A stretch of 64,000 bases of DNA from Hydrocarboniphaga effusa AP103. GTDB lineage: Bacteria > Pseudomonadota > Gammaproteobacteria > Nevskiales > Nevskiaceae. Below, one piece after another: positions 1 through 10,357 of this stretch (positions within the stretch are counted from its first letter, which is position 1; every line of letters starts with the position of its first letter). The translations under genes were made by a program, and so were the position numbers. The stretch lies in assembly GCF_000271305.1 (NCBI RefSeq), contig NZ_AKGD01000003.1, forward strand, positions 1-64,000, read 5' to 3'. Below the pieces are notes generated by a model. That model did not search any database. It saw only the letters and a list, made by a program, of their open reading frames with translations, and was not told where the DNA came from.

Positions 1-12
1 GGGTCGCTTCGA

Positions 13-58
13 CGCGACATCGTGTCGCGACGAAGCTCTGGCGGACATCCTGTCCGCC
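13..58. repeat. two adjacent short hairpins of the same design
   Basis: Two perfect inverted repeats lie side by side. CGCGACA (13-19) and TGTCGCG (23-29) enclose a 3-base loop, and GGCGGACA (40-47) and TGTCCGCC (51-58) enclose another 3-base loop. Both have an ACA-tcN-TGT centre. They lie in 300 bases before gmhA where I see no gene; the rest of that stretch holds the repeat at 169-219. Function unknown. Confidence 0.4.
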
Positions 59-168
59 TGCCCCCTGCGCGCGCCACTCCAGCCGGCGCTGCCAGGGGTT
101 GAACGTCAACGGCTATTGGCTCGCTACGCCTCGCTGCTGGTCTTGAATTTAGAGCTGCCCAATGCAGT

Positions 169-219
169 CCCCTCTCCCGCGTGCGGGAGAGAGTCCCGCC
201 GAAGGCGGGGAGAGAGGGT
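169..219. repeat. interspersed palindromic repeat, family A (copy 1)
   Basis: CTCTCCCGC followed by GCGGGAGAG forms a tight palindrome, followed by a second one (CCCGCC/GGCGGG) and GAGAGAGG. The same design occurs at 19960-19985, 35903-36073, 42312-42447 and 56955-57090. It lies upstream of gmhA. It looks like a REP/MITE-type extragenic element. Confidence 0.75.
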
Positions 220-300
220 CAGCCCGATAGAAAAACATGCTGGCCGATGCAAGCCGCCGGGCGCGGTAAAATCCAGCCCGTCACCTCCGAGAGGCTCGCC

Positions 301-912
301 ATGACCACCCCCGCAACCGACCGAGGCCGCAGCGCGATGCTCGGCATGCTGTCCGATTCGCTCGCGCTCAAGCAGCGCATGCTTGCGGATGTCCAGCTGC
401 AGAACACGCTGCTCGACGTGGTCGATCTCTGCATCGAGTCGTTGCAGGCCGGCGGCAAGATCCTGATCGCGGGCAACGGCGGCAGCGCGGCCGATGCGCA
501 GCACATCGCGGCCGAACTCGTCGCGCGCTTCGAGTTCGATCGCCCGGGGCTCGCGGCGATCGCATTGACCACCGATACCTCCGCGCTGACCGCGATCGGC
601 AACGACTACGGCTACGAGCGACTGTTCTCGCGCCAAGTCGAATCGCTGGGCCGCGCGGGCGACGTGTTCATCGGGCTGAGCACTTCGGGCAATTCGAAGA
701 ACGTGCTCAAGGCGATGGAGATGGCGCGCAGCAAGCAGATTCATTGCGTGGCGATGTGCGGTGAGGGCGGGCGCATTCACGAACTCGCCGATCACGTGCT
801 CGCTTCTCCGTCTTCGCATACGCCCCGCATCCAGGAGGGGCACGGCCTGATCGGCCACATCCTGTGCGCGCTGATCGAAGAGCGCCTGTTTGCGGCGGAA
901 TATCGCAGATAG
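301..912 (+). CDS. gmhA: phosphoheptose isomerase (D-sedoheptulose 7-phosphate isomerase)
   Basis: GmhA converts sedoheptulose 7-phosphate to D-glycero-D-manno-heptose 7-phosphate, the first step towards ADP-heptose for lipopolysaccharide core, in the cytosol. The 203-residue product is a single SIS domain. The phosphate-binding stretch [11 protein letters not shown] is near residues 59-69 and [11 protein letters not shown] near 123-133. The C-terminal [14 protein letters not shown] stretch is typical of the family. The length is close to the family's usual 190-200. I chose ATG 301 because homology begins just after it; an upstream ATG at 181 would add 40 residues encoded by the repeat. The gene stands alone ahead of the GH8 gene. 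Confidence 0.9.
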   Translation: MTTPATDRGRSAMLGMLSDSLALKQRMLADVQLQNTLLDVVDLCIESLQAGGKILIAGNGGSAADAQHIAAELVARFEFDRPGLAAIALTTDTSALTAIGNDYGYERLFSRQVESLGRAGDVFIGLSTSGNSKNVLKAMEMARSKQIHCVAMCGEGGRIHELADHVLASPSSHTPRIQEGHGLIGHILCALIEERLFAAEYRR

Positions 913-963
913 CGCGAGCGGTTCGAGCCGCGCGTCCTTCGCAATGATCGAATCGAGCTCCGT

Positions 964-2145
964 TTGAATCCTTCATCGAATCGCTCTTCGCGTCTTCGGC
1001 GTTTCCTGCCGCGGTGTGCGCTGCTCGTGGCGATGCTGCTCGCGGCCTGCGGCGGTTCGCGCTCCGATGCTCACGAGTCGGCCGAAGCCTGGAAGGACTG
1101 GAACCGCTTCGCCGAGCATTACATCCAGGCCGATGGCCGTCTGATCGACTGGACCTTCGAGGAGAAGAGCACGTCCGAAGGCCAGTCCTACGCGCTGTTC
1201 TTCTCGCTGGTCGCCAACGACCGTGCGCGTTTCGACCAGGTGCTGCGCTGGACTTCGGAGAACCTCGCGGGCAATGCGCTCGGCGACAAGCTGCCGGCCT
1301 GGCATTGGGGCAGGAAGGACGATGGCAGCTGGGGCGTCAAGGACGGCAACTCGGCGGCCGACGGCGATCTGTGGACCGCGTATTCGCTGCTCGAAGCGGC
1401 GCGGCTCTGGAGTGCGCCCGAGTACGAGGCGATCGGCCGCAAGCTGCTCGCGCAGGTCGCCGCGCAGGAAGTGGTCATGGGCGTTGTGGGCGGGGCCGTG
1501 CTGTTGCCGGCGCCGTATGGTTTTCGCATCGGCGAGCAGCGTTTCAAGTTCGATCCGTGCTACGTGCCGCCGTTCCAGTTCCGCTACTTCGGCACCGTCG
1601 ATCCGAAGGGACCGTGGTTGTCGATTCTCGACGGCTACATGACGCGCTCGGCGAAGATTTTCCACGCCGGTGTCGCGCCAGACCTGATCACGCTCGACGC
1701 CGGCGGCGGCGTCGAGGCCGATCCGGATCGGCCGACCGCGAGCTACGACGCGATCCGCGTCTACCTGTGGGCCGGTATGTCGGAGCGCGACGGTCCCGGG
1801 CAGTTGCAGCTGCTGCGCCCGTTCGCCGAGCTGATCCGCAAGAACGGCGTGCCGCCCGAGAAGGTCGATACGCGCACCGGCCAGGCGGTGCCGCAGGATT
1901 GGACGCCGAGCGGCTTCATGGCCGCGAGCCTGCCGTTTCTGCGGGCGCTCGGCGAAGACGATCTGCGCAAGCAGGTGCAGTCGCGCATGGAGCGCGAGCG
2001 CAGTCGCGCCTGGGCCATGAACAAGGCGAACTACTACGACGAGGTGCTCGTGCTGTTCGGTCTCGGCTGGATCGAGAAGCGCTTCCGCTTCGATCGGGAA
2101 GGGCGCCTGCAGCCGGCCTGGGCGAAGCAGCCCGCAGCAGGCTGA
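964..2145 (+). CDS. bcsZ: glycoside hydrolase family 8 endoglucanase, BcsZ-like lipoprotein
   Basis: This 393-residue protein is a GH8 endo-beta-1,4-glucanase of the BcsZ/CelY type, which trims cellulose in the periplasm of cellulose-making bacteria. The start is TTG 964; no in-frame ATG lies nearby upstream. The N terminus carries basic residues, a hydrophobic stretch and LLAAC, a lipobox, so a lipoprotein is likely. The expected general acid is the Glu in TSEGQSYAL (about residue 70), and the GH8 Asp is in SAADGDLWTAY (about 130). No bcsA, bcsB or bcsC is nearby, so it is either an orphan or serves another polysaccharide. The symbol is by family likeness only. Confidence 0.8.
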   Translation: MNPSSNRSSRLRRFLPRCALLVAMLLAACGGSRSDAHESAEAWKDWNRFAEHYIQADGRLIDWTFEEKSTSEGQSYALFFSLVANDRARFDQVLRWTSENLAGNALGDKLPAWHWGRKDDGSWGVKDGNSAADGDLWTAYSLLEAARLWSAPEYEAIGRKLLAQVAAQEVVMGVVGGAVLLPAPYGFRIGEQRFKFDPCYVPPFQFRYFGTVDPKGPWLSILDGYMTRSAKIFHAGVAPDLITLDAGGGVEADPDRPTASYDAIRVYLWAGMSERDGPGQLQLLRPFAELIRKNGVPPEKVDTRTGQAVPQDWTPSGFMAASLPFLRALGEDDLRKQVQSRMERERSRAWAMNKANYYDEVLVLFGLGWIEKRFRFDREGRLQPAWAKQPAAG

Positions 2146-2221
2146 GCCCGGCCGGCTCGAAGCACCCGGGACGGCATCCGCTGGCTTGCGCTCGTCGCCA
2201 GGACGCGCAAAAAAAACCGGC

Positions 2222-3067
2222 TCAGCGCGTGGCGGCCAGCACGGTGTTGTGCATGAGCATGGTCACGGTCATCGGACCGACACCACCCGGGACCGGGGTG
2301 ATGCGGGCGGCGCGCTGGCGCGCGACGTCGAACTCGACGTCGCCGCAGAGCTTGCCGTCGGGCAGCCGGTTGATGCCGATATCGACCACCGTCGCTCCCG
2401 GCGCGATCCAGTCGCCCTTGATGAAGCCCGGTTTGCCGACCGCGACGATGACGATCTCGGCGCGCGCGACCTCGTCGGCCAGGTCGCGAGTGAAGCGATG
2501 GCAGACCGTGGTGGTGGCGCCGGCGAGCAGCAGTTCGAGGCCCATCGGCCGGCCGACGTGGTTCGAGGCCCCGACGACGATTGCCCGGCGCCCGTAGAAG
2601 GTCTCGCCCGAGCGCCGCAGCATCTCGATCACCCCGAACGGCGTGCAGGGGCGCAGCACCGGTTGGCGCTGGGCCAGGCGGCCGAGGTTGTAGGGGTGGA
2701 AGCCGTCGACGTCCTTGTCGGGGCGGATCGCCTCGATGATGGCGGTCGAATCGATCTGCGCGGGCAGCGGCAGCTGGACCAGGATGCCATCCACTTCGGG
2801 ATCGTTGTTCAGGCGCTCGATCTCGGCGAGCAGCTCGGCCTGGCTGATGCCGGAGCCGAATTCCAGCGGCAGGGAGCGAACGCCGATGCGCTCGCAGGCC
2901 AGGCGCTTGTTGCGCACGTAGACGTGTGAGGCCGGGTCGGCGCCGACCAGCAGCGTCGCCAGCGCCGGGGCGCGGCGGCCCGAGGCGGTGATTCCGGCCA
3001 CGCGGCTGCGGAGCTCCTGCTGCAGGGTGTCGGCAATGGATTTGCCGTCGATGAGTTTCGCGCTCAT
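2222..3067 (-). CDS. folD: bifunctional methylenetetrahydrofolate dehydrogenase / methenyl-THF cyclohydrolase
   Basis: FolD interconverts 5,10-methylene-, 5,10-methenyl- and 10-formyl-tetrahydrofolate using NADP, supplying one-carbon units for purines and formyl-Met. The 281-residue product has the usual family length. Visible marks are [13 protein letters not shown] with the catalytic Lys near residue 53, [24 protein letters not shown], the Rossmann stretch [13 protein letters not shown] and the C-terminal [14 protein letters not shown] 3067 is chosen because MSAKLIDGK matches the family N terminus; a longer frame to 3148 has no support. It lies downstream of two tRNA genes and their terminator on the same strand. 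In a methylotroph it could also link the folate and formate pools, but its role here is probably housekeeping. Confidence 0.95.
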   Translation of the reverse strand: MSAKLIDGKSIADTLQQELRSRVAGITASGRRAPALATLLVGADPASHVYVRNKRLACERIGVRSLPLEFGSGISQAELLAEIERLNNDPEVDGILVQLPLPAQIDSTAIIEAIRPDKDVDGFHPYNLGRLAQRQPVLRPCTPFGVIEMLRRSGETFYGRRAIVVGASNHVGRPMGLELLLAGATTTVCHRFTRDLADEVARAEIVIVAVGKPGFIKGDWIAPGATVVDIGINRLPDGKLCGDVEFDVARQRAARITPVPGGVGPMTVTMLMHNTVLAATR

Positions 3068-3134
3068 GAGTCCGGAGTTCGGCTGCCTGCAGTGGCCAGA
3101 TTGCGGGAGTAGATGATGCCCGTGCGGCGCCAAT

Positions 3135-3157
3135 AAAAAAGCCGGCACTGGCCGGCT
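3135..3157 (-). terminator. Rho-independent terminator after the tRNA-His/tRNA-Lys pair
   Basis: Stem AGCCGGC (3140-3146) / GCCGGCT (3151-3157) with a 4-base loop. On the minus strand it is followed by a run of six T (A-run 3135-3140 on the plus strand). It lies between tRNA-Lys and folD. Confidence 0.8.
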
Positions 3158-3174
3158 CTAATGGTACAGACAAG

Positions 3175-3249
3175 TGGTGGGCTGCCAGGGACTCGAACCC
3201 CGAACCTACTGATTAAGAGTCAGCTGCTCTACCATTGAGCTAGCAACCC
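3175..3249 (-). tRNA. tRNA-Lys (anticodon CUU)
   Basis: A cloverleaf can be drawn on the minus strand. The acceptor stem is GGGTTGC/GCAGCCC with one G-T pair, the D arm TAGCTCAATGGTAGAGC, and the anticodon stem GCTGA/TCAGT closing loop CTCTTAA, which gives CUU. The T loop is GTTCGAGTC, and CCA is encoded (3175-3177). Read together with tRNA-His upstream. Confidence 0.93.
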
Positions 3250-3281
3250 ACTTGTTGAAACTTGCCTCCACCCACTGATTG

Positions 3282-3358
3282 TGGGGTGACCGACGGGGCT
3301 CGAACCCGCGACAACCAGAATCACAATCTGGGACTCTACCAACTGAGCTACGGCCACC
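3282..3358 (-). tRNA. tRNA-His (anticodon GUG)
   Basis: The acceptor stem GTGGCCG/CGGTCAC is preceded by the extra G(-1) typical of tRNA-His, facing C73. The anticodon stem CCAGA/TCTGG closes loop TTGTGAT, giving GUG. The T loop is GTTCGAGCC and CCA is encoded. It is first in a two-tRNA unit with tRNA-Lys, 32 bases apart. Confidence 0.95.
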
Positions 3359-3519
3359 GCTGAGGGCGCGCATCATACCAAAACATTTTCGTAAAGAAAG
3401 GGGTTCGCGAAAGTTCGTGAGGGTTTTTGCGAGGCGCGGCCGGGTGCCGGGCCGCAGCGGGCGTCGCGAAAAGGGGTGGCTCCCGTCCGACCCCAGGAGC
3501 CACCAAAGCGCTCTGTACT

Positions 3520-3632
3520 CCGGGAGACGGAGAACGGGAGACGGCAGACGCAAAAACTGCATCCTGCTGCGGTCGAGGCGGCGCTCGCACCGCCTGCTTC
3601 GACGTCTCCCGTTCCGCGTCTCCCGGCCTCTC
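3520..3632. repeat. interspersed inverted repeat, family B (copy 1)
   Basis: Left arm GGGAGACGGAGAACGGGAGA and right arm TCTCCCGTTCCGCGTCTCCC face each other around about 50 bases, so the RNA could fold into a long imperfect hairpin. The right arm touches the gfa stop codon, so it may end that transcript. Related copies are at 41284-41382 and 46367-46405. Confidence 0.65.
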
Positions 3633-4206
3633 AAGCCTTCAGCACGCCCGATGCCTTCGCCACGTGGGTGGAGATCGCGTCCATCAGCGGAGGCGACAGG
3701 CAGTCGTAAGGCGTCAGCCCGAGTTCGGTGAGCCGGCTGCGGACCGCGCCCATGTTCGCCGGGTCGGCTCCCGATTCGATGATCGAGGAGACGAAGGCTG
3801 CAAAGGTCGGGGCCGACCAGCCCGACTCGGATGACAGCTCGGTGTGCACGAAGTCGAGACCGTAGAACGGATGGTTGGTGTTCTCGATGCGACCGTACAG
3901 GTGAACGCCGCAATCCTTGCAGGCGTGGCGCTGGATGGTGGCCTTGCTGTCGACGATCACGAGCTTGTCGGCGTTCTCGATGACTTCGACTTTATCGCGC
4001 GGCACCACCGCGACCACCGAGAACAGCGCGCCGGCCGGCTTCCAGCACTTGGTGCAGCCGCAGGCGTGGTTATGCGCGGTCTGCGAGGACAGCTTCACCT
4101 TGACCGGATTCTGCGTGCACTTGCAGCTCAGCGTGCCGCCGGTGAAGTTCGGCGAGGTCGGCTTGATGCCGTTGTCGATGGACGGGTGTAGCGAAAGGGC
4201 GCCCAT
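3631..4206 (-). CDS. gfa: glutathione-dependent formaldehyde-activating enzyme (S-hydroxymethylglutathione synthase)
   Basis: Gfa speeds the joining of formaldehyde to glutathione, making S-(hydroxymethyl)glutathione, the substrate of the dehydrogenase encoded at 6749-7861. The 191-residue product shows the zinc ligands of the GFA fold: CxC at 28/30, CGCTKC at 49-54 and CKDC at 96-99. It is similar in length to proteobacterial Gfa. The start is fixed, because an in-frame TGA lies only three bases upstream of ATG 4206. That TGA ends an 18-codon minicistron (4210-4266). The gene is last in the minus-strand methanol/formaldehyde group. The role of this family as a true enzyme rather than a glutathione carrier is debated. 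Confidence 0.9.
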   Translation of the reverse strand: MGALSLHPSIDNGIKPTSPNFTGGTLSCKCTQNPVKVKLSSQTAHNHACGCTKCWKPAGALFSVVAVVPRDKVEVIENADKLVIVDSKATIQRHACKDCGVHLYGRIENTNHPFYGLDFVHTELSSESGWSAPTFAAFVSSIIESGADPANMGAVRSRLTELGLTPYDCLSPPLMDAISTHVAKASGVLKA

Positions 4207-4209
4207 GGC

Positions 4210-4266
4210 TCAGCGTCCCGAAAGATCGGCGTGAGCGCGCTCGGCGCGGGGTGCTCCTGAAATCAT
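4210..4266 (-). CDS. possible 18-residue leader peptide in frame with gfa
   Basis: ATG 4266 is preceded by a very strong ribosome site (GGAGGAG, 5-base spacing), far better than that of gfa itself. The frame reads MISGAPRAERAHADLSGR and then TGA, three bases ahead of the gfa ATG and in the same frame. It may act in translational coupling or attenuation, or be a mutated N-terminal extension. No homology can be claimed. Confidence 0.4.
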   Translation of the reverse strand: MISGAPRAERAHADLSGR

Positions 4267-4291
4267 GGCAACTCCTCCAATGGATCGTCGT

Positions 4292-4340
4292 TTGAGTGAT
4301 CACTTGAGCGATCACTGCGTGGATTGACTGCATTGCAGTC
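4292..4340. promoter_or_regulatory. candidate operator region upstream of gfa
   Basis: A 12-bp tandem repeat (TTGAGTGATCAC 4292-4303, TTGAGCGATCAC 4304-4315, one mismatch) contains the palindrome AGTGATCACT. A second perfect palindrome GACTGCA-T-TGCAGTC lies at 4326-4340. Both sit between the regulator stop and the gfa minicistron, where a promoter is expected. The factor is unknown. Confidence 0.45.
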
Positions 4341-4442
4341 TCCCGGCGCCTGCTTTCGCCAGGGTCTTGCTCGATGGCCGGCACGGATGCGTGGAGGCGC
4401 GCACCCATGTCGATAGCATTGGCCGATCGAGCATGGATGCCT

Positions 4443-6473
4443 CTAGCTGGGCGTGAGCCCGGCTCCGGCGTGAGGGGGGTCGCCTTCCGCGCCCTGAAGC
4501 GAATCAAGGCGCTGGCCATGGCGAATCAGGCCGTGGCGATGCATTTTTCGGTAGAGCGTCTTGCGGCTCACGTGCAGGCGTACGGCTGCTTCGCTGACGT
4601 TCCAGCGACAGGCTTCGAGCGTGCGCAGCAGTGCGGCGCGTTCGGCGTCGGCGAGCACGTCATCGTCGTCTTCATCGTCCGCGTCGGCTTCGTGATTCAG
4701 GCGCGTGACGGCATGGGCTTCGATGCGGGCCTCGGCCGGTGCGCTCGCGCCGAGTAGCCAGCGCTCGTCGAAATCGGTCAGCGAGAGCTCGTCGGTTTCG
4801 CTCAGTGCGAGCAGGTTGCGGATCACGTTGCGCAACTGGCGCAGGTTGCCGGGCCAGCTGCAGCGTAGCAGCCGCTGCATCAGCGCATCGCCGATACGGA
4901 TGCTGCGGTCGCCCGCTTCGAGCTTGATCAGCGCCTGCACCATCTCGGGCAAGTCCTGGCGCTTGCGCAGCGGCGGCATCGTCAGCGTGATGCCGTTGAG
5001 ACGGTAGTAGAGATCGTCGCGGAACTGGCCGCGCGAGGTCATTTCGATGAGGTCGCAGTGCGTGGCGCTGATGATGCGGATGTCCACCGGAACCGGCTTG
5101 CTGCCGCCCAGCGGCATCACCTCTCGATCTTCGATCACGGTGAGCAGTCGAGCCTGCAGCGACAGCGGCATGTCGCCGATTTCGTCGAGGAACAGGGTGC
5201 CGCCGTTGGCCTGCAGGATGCGGCCCGAATGGCCTTGTCTGGCCGCGCCCGTGAACGCGCCGGGCTTGTAGCCGAACAGCTCGCTCTCGATCAGCAACTC
5301 CGGAATCGCGGCGCAGTTGACCGAGACGAACGGCTTGTCAGCGCGTTCGCTGGCCGCGTGAATGCTCTTGGCGAAAAAGCCCTTTCCGGTACCGGTTTCG
5401 CCGAGCAGCAGAATGGAAATGTCACGGTTCATCACCCGCCGCGCGACGTGATGGTTCGAAGCCACCACCGGATCGCGGGACGGCGTCGGATCGGTGTTCC
5501 TGAGCGTCAGCACGGGGCTGCCGCTCGGCCTGTTCGCGCCGAAATCGGAGGCCGGAGCCTGCACCACGCCGAACAGGCGCAAATGGCCCAGATGCGCCGC
5601 GATCGGCTCGGGCCTCATGCCGGGCCGCGAAGCGAGCTGCATCAGGGTGCCGAGACTCGTTTCGAGGACGCTGCCGATGTTCTCGCCGCAAAGCTCGCCA
5701 TGTTCTCGATAGTTGAGCAGGTCGAGTGCCGCGCGATTGCAGCCGACGATCAGGCCGGCTTCGTCGAAGGCGATCACGCCTTCGCCGGGTGTGCTGACGA
5801 ACTCCGGAAACGGATGGAAGCGCAGCGCGTGATACCCGCGCGCCGCTTCGAGCACCGCGCGGTTCTCGATGTTCTTGGCTGCGATCTCGACGAGCGCGAG
5901 CGTGTGCATCTGCGGCTCCGACGAGCTGCCCGAAATATCGAGCGCCGCGAGCAGCTTGCCCTGCATGTCGAAGATCGGCGCGGCGGTGCAGGTCAGCGCG
6001 GTGTTCTGCAGCAGGAAGTGCTCTGAGCGATGGATGATGATCGAGCGCCGCATCATCAGGCAGGTGCCCATGCCATTGGTGCCGAGTTCGCGCTCGCTCC
6101 AGACCGCGCCTTCGCGAAAGCCGCTGCGGCGCGCGGTATCGGCAAACGCCGGGTCGCCCGTGTAGCAGAGGATCACGCCGTCAGCGTCGGTCAGCATGAT
6201 GCCGAATTCGGAATGCTGCATCTGTCGCGCAAGACCGAGCATCTCGATGCGTGCGATCTGCAGCATCGTGCCGAGGCGTTCGCGCCGGGCTTGCAGATCC
6301 ACGCGTTCGACCACGATCGGCTGCTTGGTCTTGAGCGGATCGAGCGAGTAGTTGCCCAGACAGCGGCTCCACGAGTGGCGCACGCTCTGGTCGATGTCGA
6401 TCGCGGTGGGCTGTCCTTTGACGGCCGATTGGATCAGGCGTGCATGGCCCGTTCCGTCCTGTCTCAGAACCAT
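4443..6473 (-). CDS. sigma-54-dependent transcriptional activator, AcoR-like
   Basis: A 676-residue enhancer-binding protein. An N-terminal GAF-like sensor region (about 20-190) is followed by a PAS-like segment (about 210-290). The AAA+ domain has Walker A GETGTGKG, the sigma-54 contact loop GAFTGA and Walker [11 protein letters not shown]. After an acidic stretch comes a C-terminal Fis-type helix-turn-helix ([20 protein letters not shown]). The start is ATG 6473, with GGAGGAG six bases before it; the earlier ATGs at 6488 and 6491 overlap that ribosome site. AcoR relatives respond to small alcohols or acetoin. Its place between frmA and gfa, and the sigma-54 promoter before xoxF, suggest it switches on methanol oxidation; the ligand is inferred, not seen. 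Confidence 0.88.
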   Translation of the reverse strand: MVLRQDGTGHARLIQSAVKGQPTAIDIDQSVRHSWSRCLGNYSLDPLKTKQPIVVERVDLQARRERLGTMLQIARIEMLGLARQMQHSEFGIMLTDADGVILCYTGDPAFADTARRSGFREGAVWSERELGTNGMGTCLMMRRSIIIHRSEHFLLQNTALTCTAAPIFDMQGKLLAALDISGSSSEPQMHTLALVEIAAKNIENRAVLEAARGYHALRFHPFPEFVSTPGEGVIAFDEAGLIVGCNRAALDLLNYREHGELCGENIGSVLETSLGTLMQLASRPGMRPEPIAAHLGHLRLFGVVQAPASDFGANRPSGSPVLTLRNTDPTPSRDPVVASNHHVARRVMNRDISILLLGETGTGKGFFAKSIHAASERADKPFVSVNCAAIPELLIESELFGYKPGAFTGAARQGHSGRILQANGGTLFLDEIGDMPLSLQARLLTVIEDREVMPLGGSKPVPVDIRIISATHCDLIEMTSRGQFRDDLYYRLNGITLTMPPLRKRQDLPEMVQALIKLEAGDRSIRIGDALMQRLLRCSWPGNLRQLRNVIRNLLALSETDELSLTDFDERWLLGASAPAEARIEAHAVTRLNHEADADDEDDDDVLADAERAALLRTLEACRWNVSEAAVRLHVSRKTLYRKMHRHGLIRHGQRLDSLQGAEGDPPHAGAGLTPS

Positions 6474-6748
6474 GATTTTCTCCTCCATCATGTGGTCCTC
6501 ATGCAATCCTGCACGGGATCGGTCTTGCCGATGGAGAAAACCGCGCGATGCGGGTCTGCGGCCCGCTTCGGGTACGCGCGGCAGCACCATCGCTGCCGAG
6601 CGCTGAGACTACTGAACAATTGCGCCGCAGAAAAGCGGCCGGTAAGTGGCCGTTCCCTGAAAAATTCTTCATGAGCGCGCACGGCCCCGCGGCCGAAGCC
6701 GCGATGCATGAGTGCAGGGTCGTGCATGTTCACGAAACAGGCGCTCGA

Positions 6749-8504
<1,756 letters not shown>

Positions 8505-8548
8505 TGCGGGGTTCCTTTGTATGAAATGAAAGGTCTGGCTGATCCTGC

Positions 8549-10243
8549 TCAGACTTTGTCGTGCGTATCGGCAACCGAAGCGCCGGCTCTCGATGCTTTT
8601 TGCTGCAAGACCTCGACGACGTCGTCGTTGCCGCGCTCCTGCGCGATGCTCAACGCGGTGGCGCCGGCATCGTCGCGCGCATCGAGCTTGGCGCCCGCTG
8701 CGATCAGCGCCTTGGCGGCCTCGGCCCGGTTGCTCGCGGCCGCGATCATCAGCGCGGTGATGCCGGCTCCGTTGCGAGCTTCGACGTTGGCTCCGCCTGC
8801 GATCAGCGCTTGCACGATCGAGTCCCAGCCGCCGGCGGAGGCCAGCATGAGCGGCGTGTAGCGCGCGCCACCGACGGCGTGGTCGAGGTCCGCACCGGCC
8901 TTGACGAGCGCAGCCGCCGAATCGGATTTGCCGTACTGAGAGGCGATCGAGAGCGCGGTCATGCCGCGGCTGTTGCGCGCCTCGCGATCGGCACCCTTGC
9001 TCGCGAGCAGGTTCACCGCATGGGCGTTGTCGCGCCAGGATGCATGCATCAGCGGCGTCCATTGATCGCTGTCGCGCACCTCGATGTTCGCCTTGTGATC
9101 GAGCAGATAGGCGGTGATCTCGTCGAAGCGCATGCGTACCGCATTGTGCAGTGGAGCATAGCCTTCGCCGTCGAGCCGGTTGATGTCGGCCTGTGTCTGT
9201 TCGACCAGATAGCGCACGCGCACCAGATCGCCTGCGAGCGCCGCATTGGCGAGTTCGCGCGTCGGATCGGCGCCGTCCTTGAGCCACTGCTTGAGCTGGG
9301 CCAGCGTGGCGTCAGGACCGTAGCCCGCCGGCTGCGCCGCAGTCTGGTAGCGGTGCTCGAACCGGTAAGGACCGTGCGAGGGCAGGCTGCCCTGGATCAC
9401 GCAGGCCTGGCACTGCACGAGTGGAACACCGTAGTCGTTCAGTATCCGCTCGATCTTGTCTCTGTTGTCCACGAGCGCCTGGTTGAGCCGCTGCTGCAGG
9501 CCCTTGTCGCCGCGACGGACCGCGAGCGCCATGTCGAATTCGAGCTGGCGGTCGTCGTCCATGAGATTGACCGGCTGCAGCGTGATGTCGGCCTTCTTGA
9601 TGGTCTTGTAATAGCCCGCGAACGGGCCCCAGATCGCCGCCATGTCGAGCTTGCCGTCAACGACCTGCTGCACCTGATACGAAGGCTGGTTCTCGGGAAC
9701 GCGGTCGCCGTCGTAGCTCAGGAAATGCGTGACCGTGTTGTTCTTGACGTCGCGCTGGCCCAGCGACTCGCGAATCGCCGAGGTCTGGTAGACGCCGATC
9801 TTGAGCTTCTTGAGCAGCGGGTCTTCGAGGCTGTTGACCTGATAGTGGCGATCGCTGCGATACGCGAGCACGAAGGCGCTCCTGTAGAGCGGCTGGGTGA
9901 CGAGCACGCGCTCCATGTCGGTGGGCACGTCGAACATCACGTCGCAGGCGTTGGCGTCGAGCGTGCCACGCAGCAGTCCGCGTTCGATCGAGCTGCGCCA
10001 GTCATACGAAACGCCGGTGCCGAGTGCTTCGCCGAGCACTTCGGCGATCTTGTTCTGGTAGCCCTCGCCACGCTGGTTCGACAGCGGCATGTTGCCGGGG
10101 TCGGCGCAGACGCGCAGGCTGCGGATTTCTCCCGCTTGCGCGGGCAGGGTGAAGAGCGTCGCCACCGCTGCGAATGCAGCCAGGGCGAAGCCTGTGGAAA
10201 CTCTTGCAGCGATGGTCGATGCGATCTTCTCGTGTCGATTCAC
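8549..10243 (-). CDS. xoxJ: XoxJ-like periplasmic binding protein fused to seven ankyrin repeats
   Basis: A 564-residue fusion. Signal peptide about 1-37 (LPAQA/GE). A solute-binding-type domain follows (about 38-290), opening IRSLRVCADPGNMPLSN, characteristic of the MxaJ/XoxJ proteins of quinoprotein dehydrogenase clusters, which are thought to help activate methanol dehydrogenase. A short linker holds CQAC. From about 325 to the end come seven ankyrin repeats of about 33 residues with TPLMHAS or TALSIAS cores. The start is GTG 10243, with AAGGAG at a 6-base spacing. Length is roughly twice that of ordinary XoxJ. Because it is exported, the ankyrin part should lie in the periplasm and may hold XoxF, the cytochrome or the membrane partner; that role is inference. 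Confidence 0.85.
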   Translation of the reverse strand: MNRHEKIASTIAARVSTGFALAAFAAVATLFTLPAQAGEIRSLRVCADPGNMPLSNQRGEGYQNKIAEVLGEALGTGVSYDWRSSIERGLLRGTLDANACDVMFDVPTDMERVLVTQPLYRSAFVLAYRSDRHYQVNSLEDPLLKKLKIGVYQTSAIRESLGQRDVKNNTVTHFLSYDGDRVPENQPSYQVQQVVDGKLDMAAIWGPFAGYYKTIKKADITLQPVNLMDDDRQLEFDMALAVRRGDKGLQQRLNQALVDNRDKIERILNDYGVPLVQCQACVIQGSLPSHGPYRFEHRYQTAAQPAGYGPDATLAQLKQWLKDGADPTRELANAALAGDLVRVRYLVEQTQADINRLDGEGYAPLHNAVRMRFDEITAYLLDHKANIEVRDSDQWTPLMHASWRDNAHAVNLLASKGADREARNSRGMTALSIASQYGKSDSAAALVKAGADLDHAVGGARYTPLMLASAGGWDSIVQALIAGGANVEARNGAGITALMIAAASNRAEAAKALIAAGAKLDARDDAGATALSIAQERGNDDVVEVLQQKASRAGASVADTHDKV

Positions 10244-10277
10244 GATGATCTCCTTGCGCTGTTGGAACCTCTGGCCG

Positions 10278-10311
10278 GGATGCTCGTGTCCGCGGCGGAA
10301 CACGAGCATCC
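10278..10311 (-). promoter_or_regulatory. intercistronic stem-loop between xoxF and xoxJ
   Basis: A perfect 12-bp stem, GGATGCTCGTGT (10278-10289) with ACACGAGCATCC (10300-10311), and a 10-base loop, lies in the 114-base gap. No T-run follows on the minus strand, so it is unlikely to be a full terminator. It could protect the 3' end of xoxF mRNA and set a higher xoxF dose. Confidence 0.6.
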
Positions 10312-10357
10312 GGCGTTTATTGGCGGTCTATCCGCCTTGTGTGTGCATCTGCAGCGA

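Noticed and set aside
24..300. A gene overlapping the window start
   Set aside because: The frames found consist of repeat-derived sequence and show no family features; I could not support a call.
3206..3913. A 235-codon minus-strand frame through the tRNA genes
   Set aside because: It runs across two tRNAs and the end of gfa, so it cannot be a real gene.
6690..6740. Sigma-54-like TGCACG...CTGCA upstream of the activator gene
   Set aside because: The -24 GG is missing and the spacing is one base short, so it does not meet the consensus.
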